Source: JBHGYD01 sp041920415 (GTDB taxonomy: Bacteria > Bacillota > Bacilli > Bacillales > Anoxybacillaceae). Taken from it: a DNA stretch of 64,000 nucleotides. Numbering within the stretch: position 1 is the stretch's first letter; every line of letters begins with the position of its first letter. The notes under the pieces were generated by a model. The model saw only the letters and a list, made by a program, of their open reading frames with translations. It made no database searches and had not been told where the DNA came from. Location of the stretch: positions 1-64,000 of the forward strand of contig JBHGYD010000049.1 of the NCBI GenBank assembly GCA_041920415.1. The letters run 5' to 3'. This document shows positions 44,515 to 53,804 of this stretch, in pieces. The translations under genes and the position numbers were made by a program.

Positions 44515-45180
44515 TTATCGCTTATCCGCAAGACGAGCAATACGGTCGCCTGCAAACTGAATCATTTGCACAAGGCAGATTAAAATGACGATTGTCGAAA
44601 TCATAACAGTATTATCGTAGCGGTAATAACCAAAACGAATCGCAAGGTCTCCAATTCCTCCGCCACCGACAATTCCCGCCATCGCCGAATAACCGACTAA
44701 ACTTATCGTTGTAATCGTAATTCCGTGCATAATGCCGGGACGGGCTTCAGGTAAAAGGACATCTTTTATAATCATCCAAGGTGTGGCGCCGACAGCGACA
44801 GCCGCTTCAATGACACCTTTATCAATCTCTCGCAAAGATGTTTCTACAATTCTGGCAAAAAACGGAATCGCCGCAACGGATAATGATACAGAAGCTGCTG
44901 TAGGTCCGATTGTTGTCCCCGTAATGAGTTTAGTGAGCGGCAATAGTCCAACAAGTAAAATAACAAAGGGAATAGAACGAATCATATTTACAACAAATCC
45001 AAGGATGGATTTAACGGTCGTATTTTCTAAAAACAAACCTCGGTCGGTGACGAATAATAAAATTCCTAGAGGAAGCCCAGCTATAATCGCCACTGAAAGA
45101 GAAATGGCAACCATATAAAGCGTTTCTAGGAACGCTTTATTTAGTTCAGGAACTAAATTCATAAGCGAATCAAGCAGCAT
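44515..45180 (-). CDS. metP: Methionine ABC transporter permease MetP
   Basis: A 221-residue inner-membrane permease (MetI/MetP). About five helices; ETSLREIDKGVIEAAVAVGATPW near 126-148 is the EAA loop that contacts the ATPase, and IVGGGGIGDLAIRFGYYRY near 186 is the family signature. ATG 45180 has GGAGG 9 bases upstream, within the end of metN, which it overlaps by 11 bases. Confidence 0.93.
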   Translation of the reverse strand: MLLDSLMNLVPELNKAFLETLYMVAISLSVAIIAGLPLGILLFVTDRGLFLENTTVKSILGFVVNMIRSIPFVILLVGLLPLTKLITGTTIGPTAASVSLSVAAIPFFARIVETSLREIDKGVIEAAVAVGATPWMIIKDVLLPEARPGIMHGITITTISLVGYSAMAGIVGGGGIGDLAIRFGYYRYDNTVMISTIVILICLVQMIQFAGDRIARLADKR

Positions 45181-46183
45181 TTGCAATGACCTCCAATCCG
45201 TTTGTTCTTAGGGAAATATAATCAATCGCTCGCTGAATTTCATCACGGTCCCCTGTAAGTTCCATAATGAAAATCCCAAGCGGCATATCTTGAATGTACT
45301 CAATTTTTCCGTGTAAAATATTCCCTTTCACTTTAAATGTTTGGAGCATATCAGAAACAATTGCTTCTTCGGCCATCTCGCCTTTGAACTGAATTTTTAC
45401 AATCGTTCCTGTACGTTTTTTCAATAAATGATCCGGAAGCTCAAATTGCAGAACACTATGAATAAATGATTTTGTCAGATCTTCTTTTGGATTCGTAAAA
45501 ATGTCATACACGGTTCCTAATTCAATCACTTTTCCATCTTGCATCACGGCAATACGGTCGCATATGTCTTTGACGACTTCCATTTCATGAGTAATTAAAA
45601 CAATCGTAATTCCAAGTTCGCGATTGATCTTTTTTAACAAGGTTAGAATCGATTTTGTCGTACTTGGGTCCAGCGCTGACGTTGCTTCGTCGCATAAAAG
45701 GACAGTTGGTTCATTTGCGAGTGCACGCGCAATTCCGACTCGTTGTTTTTGGCCGCCGCTTAGTTGAGAAGGATACGCATCCCGTTTATCAGAAAGACCA
45801 ACCATTTCTAGTAGTTCATTCACTCTTTTCTCAATTTCGTCTTTTGATTTTTTTGCCGCTTTTAAAGCAAATGCGACATTTTCAAATACGGTTTTTGAAC
45901 TAACGAGATGGAAATGTTGGAAAATCATTCCGATCTTTAAGCGTGCTTGCCGTAATTCCTTTTCATTTAAAGTTGTTAAATCGACACCATCGATGATAAC
46001 TTGACCGGATGTCGGACGTTCTAAAAGATTTAAGCATCGCAAAAGCGTGCTTTTTCCGGCACCGCTATAGCCAACAATGCCGAAGATTTCACCATTTTTG
46101 ATGGTTAAAGAAACATTGTCCACGCCAATTACTTTATTTTTTTTAGACGAATACACTTTTACTAAATTTCTTACCTCAATCAT
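45170..46183 (-). CDS. metN: Methionine ABC transporter ATPase MetN
   Basis: A 337-residue ABC ATPase. Walker A GYSGAGKSTLLR near 38-49, signature LSGGQKQRVGIARALA near 140, Walker B VLLCDEATSALD near 161-172, and VLITHEMEVVKDI near 194. The C-terminal NIL domain (from about 255: GTIVKIQFKGEMAEEAIVSD) senses methionine and inhibits transport. First gene of metNPQ, about 160 bp downstream of the SAM-I riboswitch. Confidence 0.94.
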   Translation of the reverse strand: MIEVRNLVKVYSSKKNKVIGVDNVSLTIKNGEIFGIVGYSGAGKSTLLRCLNLLERPTSGQVIIDGVDLTTLNEKELRQARLKIGMIFQHFHLVSSKTVFENVAFALKAAKKSKDEIEKRVNELLEMVGLSDKRDAYPSQLSGGQKQRVGIARALANEPTVLLCDEATSALDPSTTKSILTLLKKINRELGITIVLITHEMEVVKDICDRIAVMQDGKVIELGTVYDIFTNPKEDLTKSFIHSVLQFELPDHLLKKRTGTIVKIQFKGEMAEEAIVSDMLQTFKVKGNILHGKIEYIQDMPLGIFIMELTGDRDEIQRAIDYISLRTNGLEVIANAA

Positions 46184-46339
46184 CGAATCACTCCACTCTA
46201 TTTCTATTTGTAAAAATATGGTTTGTGAGTTATTCGCATCTTTTCATACGCGAAGAGAAGATGGTAACCAAGGATAACTGAACGTTCACCTTATACAACT
46301 AGAGGATTTACTTTTCGCATTTCATTACATCTTTGAAAA

Positions 46340-46497
46340 TAAAAATGCCTCTTTCATTCAGAAAGAGGCATCGGGTATCTATGTACACGACTTATCTTTC
46401 AGAATGAAAGCCATTCTGCAGGATTTGGCACCGTTCCTCTTATAAGGAGGTTGCCGGACGTCATAGGGCCTGTTCCCTCGGTCACTCTCGATAAGCG
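46340..46497 (-). promoter_or_regulatory. SAM-I (S-box) riboswitch with terminator
   Basis: On the reverse strand the aptamer starts CTTATCGAGAGTGACCGAGG (complement of 46477-46496) and continues with GGAACAGGCCCTATGACGTCCGGCAACC, the S-box core. P1 closes with GATAAG (46391-46396). Downstream ATGCCTCTTTC/GAAAGAGGCAT (46345-46371) followed by TTTTTATTTT is the rho-independent terminator. With SAM bound, metNPQ transcription stops; when SAM is low it proceeds. Confidence 0.95.
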
Positions 46498-46522
46498 GTT
46501 GATGTATTCAATTTTTACATAA

Positions 46523-46551
46523 ATCATAATTCTTAAAAAAATGATTGTCAA
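46523..46551 (-). promoter_or_regulatory. metNPQ promoter
   Basis: TTGACA (complement of 46546-46551), 17-base spacer, TATGAT (complement of 46523-46528), immediately upstream of the riboswitch. Confidence 0.85.
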
Positions 46552-47000
46552 TATACGTTTTTTCTACTAGCGCAAAAGAGAGCGCTTACATCCTTGGTGT
46601 ATATAGAAAAAAATTTTTTTAAAAAGGTGCTTGCTATGAAGATGAGTACGGATTAAAAAAGAGGGAAGTGTTCATCATTGAAACATTGAAAGAAATACCC
46701 AGGCACAAAAGTTCAAACACCAGCAACATTATTTCAAGAGGGAACAGTATTTCTATTTATTCTCATTTTCTCTGGATTCTTTTCGAATATCGCGCAACCT
46801 TTTTGGTTTCTGAATGAAACGCTGGTTGAAGAAGTAAAAATGGTTTAGCCGTTTTAAGTTTTTTAAAGGTGTTTTGCGTATAGGTGGAGAAGAATTTTAA
46901 AATAGATTAGAGTTCATGGTAATCAAGAAAAAAATTATATGAAATAATGTTGGATTAAGGATATACTCATTGGAGATTAAAAATTCGCGAGGTGAGCTTC
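46552..47000. other. Intergenic with a short membrane-protein-like remnant
   Basis: In one frame about 46715-46848 reads TPATLFQEGTVFLFILIFSG, then FFSNIAQPFWFLNETLVEEV, a hydrophobic stretch ending in a stop, with no start or ribosome site. It may be the 3' remnant of a membrane protein; I cannot name it. GAGGTGAG before 47001 is the ribosome site of nnr. Confidence 0.3.
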
Positions 47001-48536
47001 ATGCGCGTTGTCACTGCTTCAGAAATGTACGCGATTGATCGGTATACGATTCAACAAATCGGCATGAGCGAAGAGTCATTGATGGAAAATGCCGGACAAG
47101 CTGTAGCTAGAGTTTTGCTGGAACGAATTCATCCTACTCAGCGTGTCGCTGTTTTAGCGGGAACAGGCAACAATGGCGGGGACGGGTTTGTCATTGCGAG
47201 AGTGCTAAAAAGTTATGGTTATACCACGGATTTATGGTTGATACCGCCAAGGGAAAAAGTAAAAGGAGCGGCGAAAAAAGCACTTGAAATCTATGAAAAC
47301 TCGGGATATGAAGTAAAGAATTACATAGGAAATGAGAAGAAATTTACCGAACAATTACGCCATTATGACGTTATCATTGACGCTTTGCTTGGAATTGGCG
47401 TAAAAGGAGCGCCGCGAACTCCTTATAAAGAGATCATTGACGAGATTAACAAGGCAGACAGACTTGTTGTATATGCGATTGACGTACCAAGCGGGATTCC
47501 TGCGGACGGGGGAGAAGTGGAAACGGCTGTTCAAGCGGATGTAACGATCACGATTCAATATCCGAAGCTTAGCGCCTTCACGTTTCCGACTGCGGATTAT
47601 TACGGTGAACTTGTCGTGGTTGATATTGGTATTCCGCCAATTTCGGTTGATAAAAACGCTCAGTTTCGCCAAATTTGGGGAGAAACTGATGTTGTAAGAA
47701 CGCTGCCAACAAGAAAGCGTTCGTCGCATAAAGGTACTTATGGAAAGGGGCTTGTCATTGGCGGATCAAGGAATATGACAGGCGCTATCACTATGACCGC
47801 AAAAGCGGCTTTAAGAAGCGGGGCTGGATTGCTGACAATGGCTGTACCGGATGACATTTATTCGGTTATAGCAACACATGTTCCAGAGGTGATGTATCAT
47901 CCGTGTTCATCGATGAACGGCTGCTTTGCCGGTGAAATCGATTTTGCCAATTTGGATGTTGACGCGATTGCCGTAGGGCCGGGCATGGGAAGAACGGAGG
48001 GGACGAAAAGCGTTGTCCAAAAGGTGCTACGTCAAGATGTTCCGGTCGTGCTTGATGCGGATGCGTTATATTTCTGGAAGGATTATGTTTCAATCGTAAG
48101 CAAACGAAAACAAGCGACGGTTTTAACGCCGCATCCTGGAGAAATGGCGCGAATGCTTGACGTTTCCATTCACGATATCGAAAAAGACCGTTTTGACCTC
48201 GCAAAACAATTTGCGATGGACTATGGTGTCTACCTTGTGTTAAAAGGTCCTTACACCATTGTCACGACTCCAGATGGAAAGCAATACGTGAACACAACGG
48301 GAAACCCATCCCTTGCCAAAGGCGGAAGCGGCGATGTGCTGACTGGCATCATTCTTGCGTTTATGATGCAGCACGCCGACATTCAAGAAGCGATAAGCAA
48401 TGCCGTGTTCGTACATGGAAAAGCGGCGGATGTGCTCATCGGGAAGGGACATTCACAAATGGACGTGCTTGCGACAGATGTCATCGAGGCTCTTCCGCAA
48501 ACGCTTTTTCACTTACACAAAAAGGAATCGCTATGA
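47001..48536 (+). CDS. nnr: Bifunctional NAD(P)H-hydrate repair enzyme Nnr
   Basis: A 511-residue fusion that repairs damaged NAD(P)HX. The N-terminal YjeF epimerase domain (1-215) has VLAGTGNNGGDGFVIARVL near 53 and IDALLGIGVKG near 125. The C-terminal ADP-dependent dehydratase domain (225-500) has GKGLVIGGSRNMTGA near 245, TPHPGEMARML near 375 and the nucleotide-binding NPSLAKGGSGDVLTGIILAF near 435. ATG 47001 follows GAGGTGAGC. Its stop lies in the loop of its own terminator. Confidence 0.93.
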   Translation: MRVVTASEMYAIDRYTIQQIGMSEESLMENAGQAVARVLLERIHPTQRVAVLAGTGNNGGDGFVIARVLKSYGYTTDLWLIPPREKVKGAAKKALEIYENSGYEVKNYIGNEKKFTEQLRHYDVIIDALLGIGVKGAPRTPYKEIIDEINKADRLVVYAIDVPSGIPADGGEVETAVQADVTITIQYPKLSAFTFPTADYYGELVVVDIGIPPISVDKNAQFRQIWGETDVVRTLPTRKRSSHKGTYGKGLVIGGSRNMTGAITMTAKAALRSGAGLLTMAVPDDIYSVIATHVPEVMYHPCSSMNGCFAGEIDFANLDVDAIAVGPGMGRTEGTKSVVQKVLRQDVPVVLDADALYFWKDYVSIVSKRKQATVLTPHPGEMARMLDVSIHDIEKDRFDLAKQFAMDYGVYLVLKGPYTIVTTPDGKQYVNTTGNPSLAKGGSGDVLTGIILAFMMQHADIQEAISNAVFVHGKAADVLIGKGHSQMDVLATDVIEALPQTLFHLHKKESL

Positions 48537-48558
48537 TACGCGATTCCTTCTATATTTT
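48522..48558 (+). terminator. Terminator overlapping the nnr stop codon
   Basis: AAGGAATCGC and GCGATTCCTT stem with the TGA in the loop, followed by CTATATTTT. Confidence 0.75.
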
Positions 48559-49963
48559 AAGATAACCAAACGTTTTTCAAACACCGCACACCATCAATGA
48601 TGTCTTTTTCGTTCATCCCGCCAAACCCTAATAATACATAGCTAGGCCGGGTTCCGCTTTTACCAAACCAATATTTCGTCGTTGAATACACTTTTATACC
48701 AGCCTCTTCTGCTTTGATGACTAACTCATCTACATCGTGATGATTTTTCAAATGCACAAGTAGATGCAATCCTGCTTTTTCGCCGATGATTGTTGCGTTG
48801 ACTCCAAAATGTTCGTGAATCGCGGTGATGAGCGTTTGCTGTTTTTTCGCATACATATGGCGCATCTTTCGAATGTGCTGTTCGAAATAACCGTATTTCA
48901 TAAAAAGGTATAGTGTTTTTTGAATCATTGTAGAGACGGGTTGATGGTAGTTATAAAACAGTTGTGAAAATCTTTCTAACAAGCCATTTGGAAGCACCAT
49001 GTAGCTGACGCGAATTGACGGTGTCAACACTTTGGAAAACGTACCTAAATAAATTACTCGATCTTGCATATCAAGCGCCTTTAACGCGGGAATCGGCTTG
49101 CTTTCATAACGAAATTCGCTGTCATAATCGTCTTCAATGATCCATGCGCTGTTTTTTGCCGCCCATTTTAATAATTTTTGCCGCTTGCCGATAGGCAAAA
49201 CCATGCCGAGCGGCAGCTGATGCGAAGGAGTGACGTATACGACATTCGCGTTGCTTGTTTCCAATTCTTCGATATTCAATCCATCTTCCTCAAGCGAAAT
49301 CGGTAAGACTTGAAAGTGGTGGTTTATAAATACGGAGCGTATTCCGTCATAGGATGGATTTTCCATAGCGATCATGTCATGACGAGCATCCAATAGTTGG
49401 CACAGAAGTCCGGTCATTTGATGGATGCTTGAACCGATGATGATTTGTTCGATAGAGCAGTGAATGCCGCGCGCTTGATATAAATAGTTTCCGATTTCTT
49501 GGCGAAGAGCCATATCTCCCTTCCGTTCCCCGTACCATAAAATTTTTTCCGGATCCATCTCCAACGCTTCGTTCATGCATTTCCGCCAAGCCTTCATCGG
49601 AAAATGCGTTGTGTCAATGTGGCCGTAACGAAAATCGTATCGCGGCTTTTGTTCGTTTGACGGAATAACCGTGTTGCGAAACTTCGATGGTAACGATAGA
49701 GGCGGAAGCTCTTCGTCGAGTTCTTTTACGATGAAACCAACTCGCGGTTTGCTTTCGATATATCCTTCAGCAAGAAGTTGCTGATACGCGCATTCGACCG
49801 TGTTTTTGCTGATTCCTAAATGTTTGGAAAGCATTCGAATCGATGGCAATTTACTGCCTTTGGCAATATTTCCGTTTACCATTTCTGTTTTCAAATATTC
49901 ATAAAGTTGAAGATAAAGTGGAGTTCGTTTTGTCGCATCTAAAACAGGACTTAACTCAATCAT
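48557..49963 (-). CDS. MocR/PdxR-type GntR regulator with aminotransferase domain
   Basis: A 468-residue regulator: GntR winged helix (residues 10-75, LPSIRMLSKHLGISKNTVEC) joined to a fold-type I aminotransferase-like domain. The PLP region is visible: IIEDDYDSEFRY near 218 and the lysine block YLGTFSKVLTPSIRVSYMVL near 261-280. Such proteins sense PLP or amino-acid adducts. It is divergent from a PNPOx-like gene across 100 bp that contains the inverted repeat CTGACCT...AGGTCAG (49975-49981, 50014-50020), a probable operator. Confidence 0.9.
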   Translation of the reverse strand: MIELSPVLDATKRTPLYLQLYEYLKTEMVNGNIAKGSKLPSIRMLSKHLGISKNTVECAYQQLLAEGYIESKPRVGFIVKELDEELPPLSLPSKFRNTVIPSNEQKPRYDFRYGHIDTTHFPMKAWRKCMNEALEMDPEKILWYGERKGDMALRQEIGNYLYQARGIHCSIEQIIIGSSIHQMTGLLCQLLDARHDMIAMENPSYDGIRSVFINHHFQVLPISLEEDGLNIEELETSNANVVYVTPSHQLPLGMVLPIGKRQKLLKWAAKNSAWIIEDDYDSEFRYESKPIPALKALDMQDRVIYLGTFSKVLTPSIRVSYMVLPNGLLERFSQLFYNYHQPVSTMIQKTLYLFMKYGYFEQHIRKMRHMYAKKQQTLITAIHEHFGVNATIIGEKAGLHLLVHLKNHHDVDELVIKAEEAGIKVYSTTKYWFGKSGTRPSYVLLGFGGMNEKDIIDGVRCLKNVWLS

Positions 49964-50066
49964 ACGCTTCTCCTCTGACCTCTATATTTTTTTCGAAACT
50001 GTCACTATTCATCAGGTCAGTTCTTTTTTACAATCCATTATATCATAATGAAAGGGGAGATTGTTT
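49964..50066. promoter_or_regulatory. Divergent MocR / PNPOx-like control region
   Basis: Inverted repeat CTGACCT (49975-49981) and AGGTCAG (50014-50020) with 32 bases between. TATATCATAAT near 50040-50050 could be the -10 of the rightward gene. Confidence 0.45.
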
Positions 50067-50612
50067 ATGAGAAGAGCGATGTTGGAATGTAGAGATGAAG
50101 ACAAAATTACGCGTTTTTTGCAGACCGCTTCGACTGGTTTTTTAGGTTTAGTAGATGACCATGAACCATATGTTGTTCCGCTCAATTTTGTTTGGTGGAA
50201 CCAGTGCATTTATGTGCATGGGGCAGAAGAAGGACGAAAAATGGACATAGTTAAGCGCCACTCGCGTGTTTGTTTTACGGTGAGCGAAAACTTTGGGACG
50301 ATGGTGCATCCGGTACCAGCGAAAACAGATACCGCCTATATGAGCGTTATCCTATTTGGCGAAGCATCGATCGTGTCGGATATAGACGAGGCGACAGCGG
50401 CTATGCAACAGCTGCTCGATAAATATGTTCCAGGCTACTTTTCATCCTCGCTTTCGAAGCATCACGTCCAGTCTTATCGTTCTTCGATGGGAAGCGGTAC
50501 CGTCGTCATAAAAATTACTCCCGACATGATCACAGCGAAGGAAAAATCGGTCCATGAACAGAGAATATTTTATAAGGGAAGAACGGTTCAAGACGATGTT
50601 GGAAAATTTTAA
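50067..50612 (+). CDS. Pyridoxamine 5'-phosphate oxidase-like flavin protein
   Basis: A 181-residue split-barrel FMN-binding protein of the PNPOx-like/NimA-related group. TASTGFLGLVDDHEPYVVPLNFVWW near residues 20-44 and IYVHGAEEGRKMDIVKRHSRVCFTV near 47-71 are the FMN-binding strands; the family's R/K contacts are present. Real PdxH is longer and has a C-terminal RPxxP not seen here, so it is probably not PdxH. The ATG at 50067 follows AAAGGGGAGA. Likely controlled by the divergent MocR. Confidence 0.82.
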   Translation: MRRAMLECRDEDKITRFLQTASTGFLGLVDDHEPYVVPLNFVWWNQCIYVHGAEEGRKMDIVKRHSRVCFTVSENFGTMVHPVPAKTDTAYMSVILFGEASIVSDIDEATAAMQQLLDKYVPGYFSSSLSKHHVQSYRSSMGSGTVVIKITPDMITAKEKSVHEQRIFYKGRTVQDDVGKF

Positions 50613-50624
50613 GTAAAGGAATTT

Positions 50625-50674
50625 AGCGTGAACGAGTGTGTCAAACCTTATGGCACACCGTTCACGCTTTTTTA
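50625..50674 (+). terminator. Terminator after PNPOx-like gene
   Basis: AGCGTGAACGAGTGTG pairs with CACACCGTTCACGCTT, followed by TTTTT. Confidence 0.9.
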
Positions 50675-50754
50675 TAGGAAATTATATATAAAATTTTGTT
50701 TATTTTTACTATAATGAAAATAAAAAATCAATTTTTAGGGGGTGTATTCAATAT

Positions 50755-50853
50755 TTGGAACATAAGGTAGAAGAGATGAACGTTAAGACATCGGAAGTAT
50801 TACAGGAGATGGTTTCATTATTACAAAAGCCAAAAACATCTATTATCGGATGA
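50755..50853 (+). CDS. Possible 32-residue small protein
   Basis: TTG 50755 with AGGGGGTG 10 bases upstream opens a frame of 32 codons (MEHKVEEMNVKTSEVLQEMV..., ending SIIG). It looks like one amphipathic helix. A TATAAT-like box at 50709 precedes it. Too short to judge; could be a leader peptide or chance frame. Confidence 0.3.
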   Translation: MEHKVEEMNVKTSEVLQEMVSLLQKPKTSIIG

Positions 50854-50962
50854 CCCAATCGTTCCTTGAAATAGGTTTTTACAGAAAATATACACTAATC
50901 ATTGTGAGGACTGAATAAGTAATTGGTTCTTTATAATATAAAAATGATAAGGAGTATATAAC

Positions 50963-51562
50963 ATGAAAAAAACGATTGATGAAATGAATATTAATGAACT
51001 TAAAAAAGACTTATCGATAGAAGCACATTTGGGGTATCCAGTATTTTTAGCCGGCATTTTGTTTTGGTTATTCGTTGGAATAAGTAGTTTCTATTTATCT
51101 CAAAAAACATTGGTTTGGATTTATTTATTTGGGATAGGAGCCATCATGCCCGTAGCCATTGTTATTTCTAAAATATTAAAAATTAACTTCTTATCCTCGC
51201 ATAATCCATTATCGACTGTTGGGGGATTAATTGGAGGAATACAAATCTTCTTTGCACCACTTGTAATTATGATTGCCTTTCATCAGCCCGAATGGATGCC
51301 TTTTGCCATAGGGGTGCTTACAGGAGCCCATTTTCTTCCATATGTTTGGATATATGATAGTAAAATCTATTTGTTTCAAACGATCGCTACAGTACTTGTT
51401 TCGTCTTTTTTTGGAATAGGTTTCATGGAAATATCATTTCATGTTACTCCATTTTCCCTGAGTGTAGTATATTTCATTACAGTCATGTTATTGATTCGTA
51501 AACATCGAACACTTAAAAAAGAGACAAGCTATTCGGAGAGTGGCTCAACGTTAGAACAATGA
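50963..51562 (+). CDS. Integral membrane protein, DUF7010-like, copy 1
   Basis: A 199-residue protein with a short cytosolic N-terminus and about six helices (FLAGILFWLFVGISSFYL, YLFGIGAIMPVAIVISKIL, GGLIGGIQIFFAPLVIMIA, FAIGVLTGAHFLPYVWIYD). It shares helix order and the G-x-H-L/F-x-x-x-W-I motif with the protein at 56080-56673, so they are paralogues. Function unknown. Ribosome site AAGGAG 9 bases before the ATG. Confidence 0.75.
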   Translation: MKKTIDEMNINELKKDLSIEAHLGYPVFLAGILFWLFVGISSFYLSQKTLVWIYLFGIGAIMPVAIVISKILKINFLSSHNPLSTVGGLIGGIQIFFAPLVIMIAFHQPEWMPFAIGVLTGAHFLPYVWIYDSKIYLFQTIATVLVSSFFGIGFMEISFHVTPFSLSVVYFITVMLLIRKHRTLKKETSYSESGSTLEQ

Positions 51563-52037
51563 GCAGAAAATAGGAAAAAGCCATCATATTAATCGTGTTT
51601 AGAGTTCACGTTATTACGCTAGTAAGCGGCGTTAGTTCATTGTTTGTTTCAAAGTGGTGGATGCTTAGGTCACCCCTTTCGTTGACCAAGTCCTACGGAC
51701 CGCTCTAGCCCTACATATGAACTCCTTGTACGTTGGACTCGACACGCCGACGTACAGTGCAAGGGTAGCGTTTCGGTTAGTGTGGGCGCATGATGATTAA
51801 AGATTTTACGTGATAGACTTTTTCCTGTTACATTTCCCAATTTTCCATTTTCAAAGAGCTAGCTATACAAGGTAGTTTGACTACAGAATATACATTTGTT
51901 CATTTCTGCTAAAAAGACGATTCATTTCCCACTTTCATTGAGCTATACCCTGTTCATTCCGAAGTGGGAGTTCTTCACGCCTATAAATTAAATTCAAACA
52001 TCATTCCACCATATAATCCGGGGATTCGTTTTTAATA
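51563..52037. other. Intergenic with IS200/IS605-like debris
   Basis: No gene. The right half contains the copy B motifs listed at 51720-51990. Confidence 0.4.
51720..51990. repeat. IS200/IS605-like end relic, copy B
   Basis: CCTTGTACGTTGGACTCGAC then CGACGTACAG (from 51724), and at 51932 CCCACTTTC...GAAGTGGGAG followed by TTCTTCACGCC. The same two modules occur in copy A (20905-21095). The terminal hairpin plus GTTCTTCAC tail is typical of IS200/IS605 right ends. Confidence 0.4.
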
Positions 52038-52141
52038 GTGATTGCTGAACTAAGTGTCGCTGGTCCAGAGCAACGTTTTTCTGCAGATCATATCGTTCCA
52101 AAATTCAAAAAGCCGCAAAAACAACTTGGATTTTCAAGGAA
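52038..52141 (+). pseudogene. IclR-type regulator (KipR-like) 3' remnant
   Basis: From GTG 52038 the sequence reads VIAELSVAGPEQRFSADHIVP, then, after a one-base shift, IQKAAKTTWI. This is the C-terminal end of an IclR effector domain (A-x-S-V-A-G-P block). In B. subtilis the IclR-type kipR gene belongs to the kip/pxp operon, which begins here 10 bases later, so this is most likely a dead kipR. Confidence 0.6.
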
Positions 52142-52150
52142 GTGGTCGAT

Positions 52151-52849
52151 TTGAAGTATACGATGTTTCCATTAAGTGAAAATGCGATCACCATTCGTTT
52201 TTCCAACGGAGTGAATGAACAGACCAATCGGCAAGTTCGCTACCTAGCTTTTGCGCTTGAAAATAAACGATTGAAAGGGATTATCGACATCGTGCCGACT
52301 TTTTCTTCTCTTACCATCTACTACGATCCGTTCGTGCTTGGGCCATATGAGCAAGCATGTGAGCGATTGAAGGCGGAATTAGAACAAGTGGAACATACGC
52401 CGTCTATGAGTGAAAGAAACATTGTCATTCCCGTTTGTTACGGAGGGGAGTTTGGCCCTGATTTAAAGGAAGTAGCACAGTACCATGGATTGACTGAAGA
52501 AGAGGTTATCCACATTCACTCCCATGGCGAATACAAAGTGTATATGATTGGCTTTGCTCCCGGTTTTGCTTATTTAGGAGGGCTATCGCCCAAAATTGCG
52601 ACTCCGCGCCGAACGACTCCACGCACGATGATTCCGGCCGGTTCGGTTGGAATCGCCGGAGGGCAAACAGGCATATATCCACTTGCGACTCCCGGCGGCT
52701 GGCAAATTATCGGGAGAACTCCGCTTTCATTGTTTCGTCCGAATCACCGTCAACCTAGTTTATTGTGCGCAGGAGATGTTGTTCAATTTCAACCAATCAC
52801 CCAGAAAGAGTATAGGATGTGGAGAAACGATGGGGATACATATCATTGA
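52151..52849 (+). CDS. pxpB: 5-oxoprolinase subunit PxpB (KipI-like)
   Basis: A 232-residue allophanate-hydrolase subunit 1 family protein. NIVIPVCYGGEFGPDLKEVA near residues 95-114, YMIGFAPGFAYLGGL near 134-148, TPRRTTPRTMIPAGSVGIAG near 154-173 and ATPGGWQIIGRTP near 183 are the family blocks. With PxpC and PxpA it hydrolyses 5-oxoproline to glutamate using ATP. In B. subtilis the homologue KipI also inhibits the sporulation kinase KinA. TTG 52151 is preferred by AAGGAAG spacing; GTG 52142 is possible. Overlaps pxpC by 20 bases. Confidence 0.9.
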   Translation: MKYTMFPLSENAITIRFSNGVNEQTNRQVRYLAFALENKRLKGIIDIVPTFSSLTIYYDPFVLGPYEQACERLKAELEQVEHTPSMSERNIVIPVCYGGEFGPDLKEVAQYHGLTEEEVIHIHSHGEYKVYMIGFAPGFAYLGGLSPKIATPRRTTPRTMIPAGSVGIAGGQTGIYPLATPGGWQIIGRTPLSLFRPNHRQPSLLCAGDVVQFQPITQKEYRMWRNDGDTYH

Positions 52850-53804
52850 TAGCGGTTTGTTGACAACGGTTCAAGACTTAGGGCGATGGGGTTTTCAAAA
52901 AGACGGGGTGTCGGTTAGCGGAGTGATGGACTCTTTTGCGAGTCGCATCGCGAATTGGTTAGTGGGGAACGAGGAACATGAGGCGACGTTAGAAGTGACT
53001 ATGGTTGGTCCAACGCTTCGCTTTGAAGAAAATGTCCTTATTGCGATATGCGGTGGCGAGTTTTCATGCACATTAAACGATCAACCCGTTTCTTTATGGA
53101 AGCCTCTGTTTGTCAAAAGCGGGAGTGTTCTTTCGATTGGAGCGTGTCGGAGCGGCTATCGGGCTTATATTGCGTTTGCAGGTGGGTTCGATATCCCGAT
53201 GGTGATGAATAGCCGCTCGACCTACTTACAAGCAAATCTTGGTGGATTCAATGGGAGAGCATTACAAAAGGGCGACGTGTTGTCACTTCGCTCCAATCAA
53301 TTCCCCGTTTCTGCCCGTGATGTAAGATGGGGAATATCTTATTCGTTTCGTTCGTATTTTTCCGGAAAAAGAAAGACGATTCGCGTGATGGAAGGGCCAG
53401 AGTTTGCGACATTTACAGAGAAAAGCCGGTATGACTTTTTCGCTTCCCCCTATGAAGTGACGGTTCAATCGAATCGAATGGGGTACCGCTTGAAAGGAAA
53501 AAAGTTAGAGAGAAAAACAGACGAAGAAATGATTTCAGAGGCCGTAACGTTTGGCACGATTCAAGTACCAAGAGACGGTCAACCGATTATTTTAATGGCG
53601 GATCGACAAACAACGGGGGGTTATCCGCGGATTGCCCAAGTGATTTCCGTTGACTTGCCTATTTTAGCACAAGCTCGGCCAAGGGAAGTGATTTGTTTTC
53701 AAAAGGTGACATTCGCAGAAGCACAACGGTTGTATATGGAACGCGAGCGGGAGATGAAAACGTGGAAGAAAATCATAGAGTGGAAATGGAGGGAAAACAG
53801 GTAA
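52830..53804 (+). CDS. pxpC: 5-oxoprolinase subunit PxpC (KipA-like)
   Basis: A 324-residue allophanate-hydrolase subunit 2 family protein. IIDSGLLTTVQDLGRWGFQKDG at residues 5-26, LEVTMVGPTLRF near 61, YRAYIAFAGGFDIP near 111 and MADRQTTGGYPRIAQVISVD near 255 are the family motifs. ATG 52830 has GGAG 5 bases upstream; the frame is open earlier but without a site. Forms the ATP-dependent complex with PxpB. Its TAA overlaps the pxpA ATG by one base. Confidence 0.9.
   Translation: MGIHIIDSGLLTTVQDLGRWGFQKDGVSVSGVMDSFASRIANWLVGNEEHEATLEVTMVGPTLRFEENVLIAICGGEFSCTLNDQPVSLWKPLFVKSGSVLSIGACRSGYRAYIAFAGGFDIPMVMNSRSTYLQANLGGFNGRALQKGDVLSLRSNQFPVSARDVRWGISYSFRSYFSGKRKTIRVMEGPEFATFTEKSRYDFFASPYEVTVQSNRMGYRLKGKKLERKTDEEMISEAVTFGTIQVPRDGQPIILMADRQTTGGYPRIAQVISVDLPILAQARPREVICFQKVTFAEAQRLYMEREREMKTWKKIIEWKWRENR

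Noticed and set aside
50067..50612. True pyridoxine phosphate oxidase PdxH
   Set aside because: Too short and lacks the C-terminal PdxH signature; kept as a PNPOx-like flavin protein.
52647..52829. N-terminal extension of PxpC into pxpB
   Set aside because: Family members start at MGIHIIDSG; the upstream frame is a shadow of pxpB.
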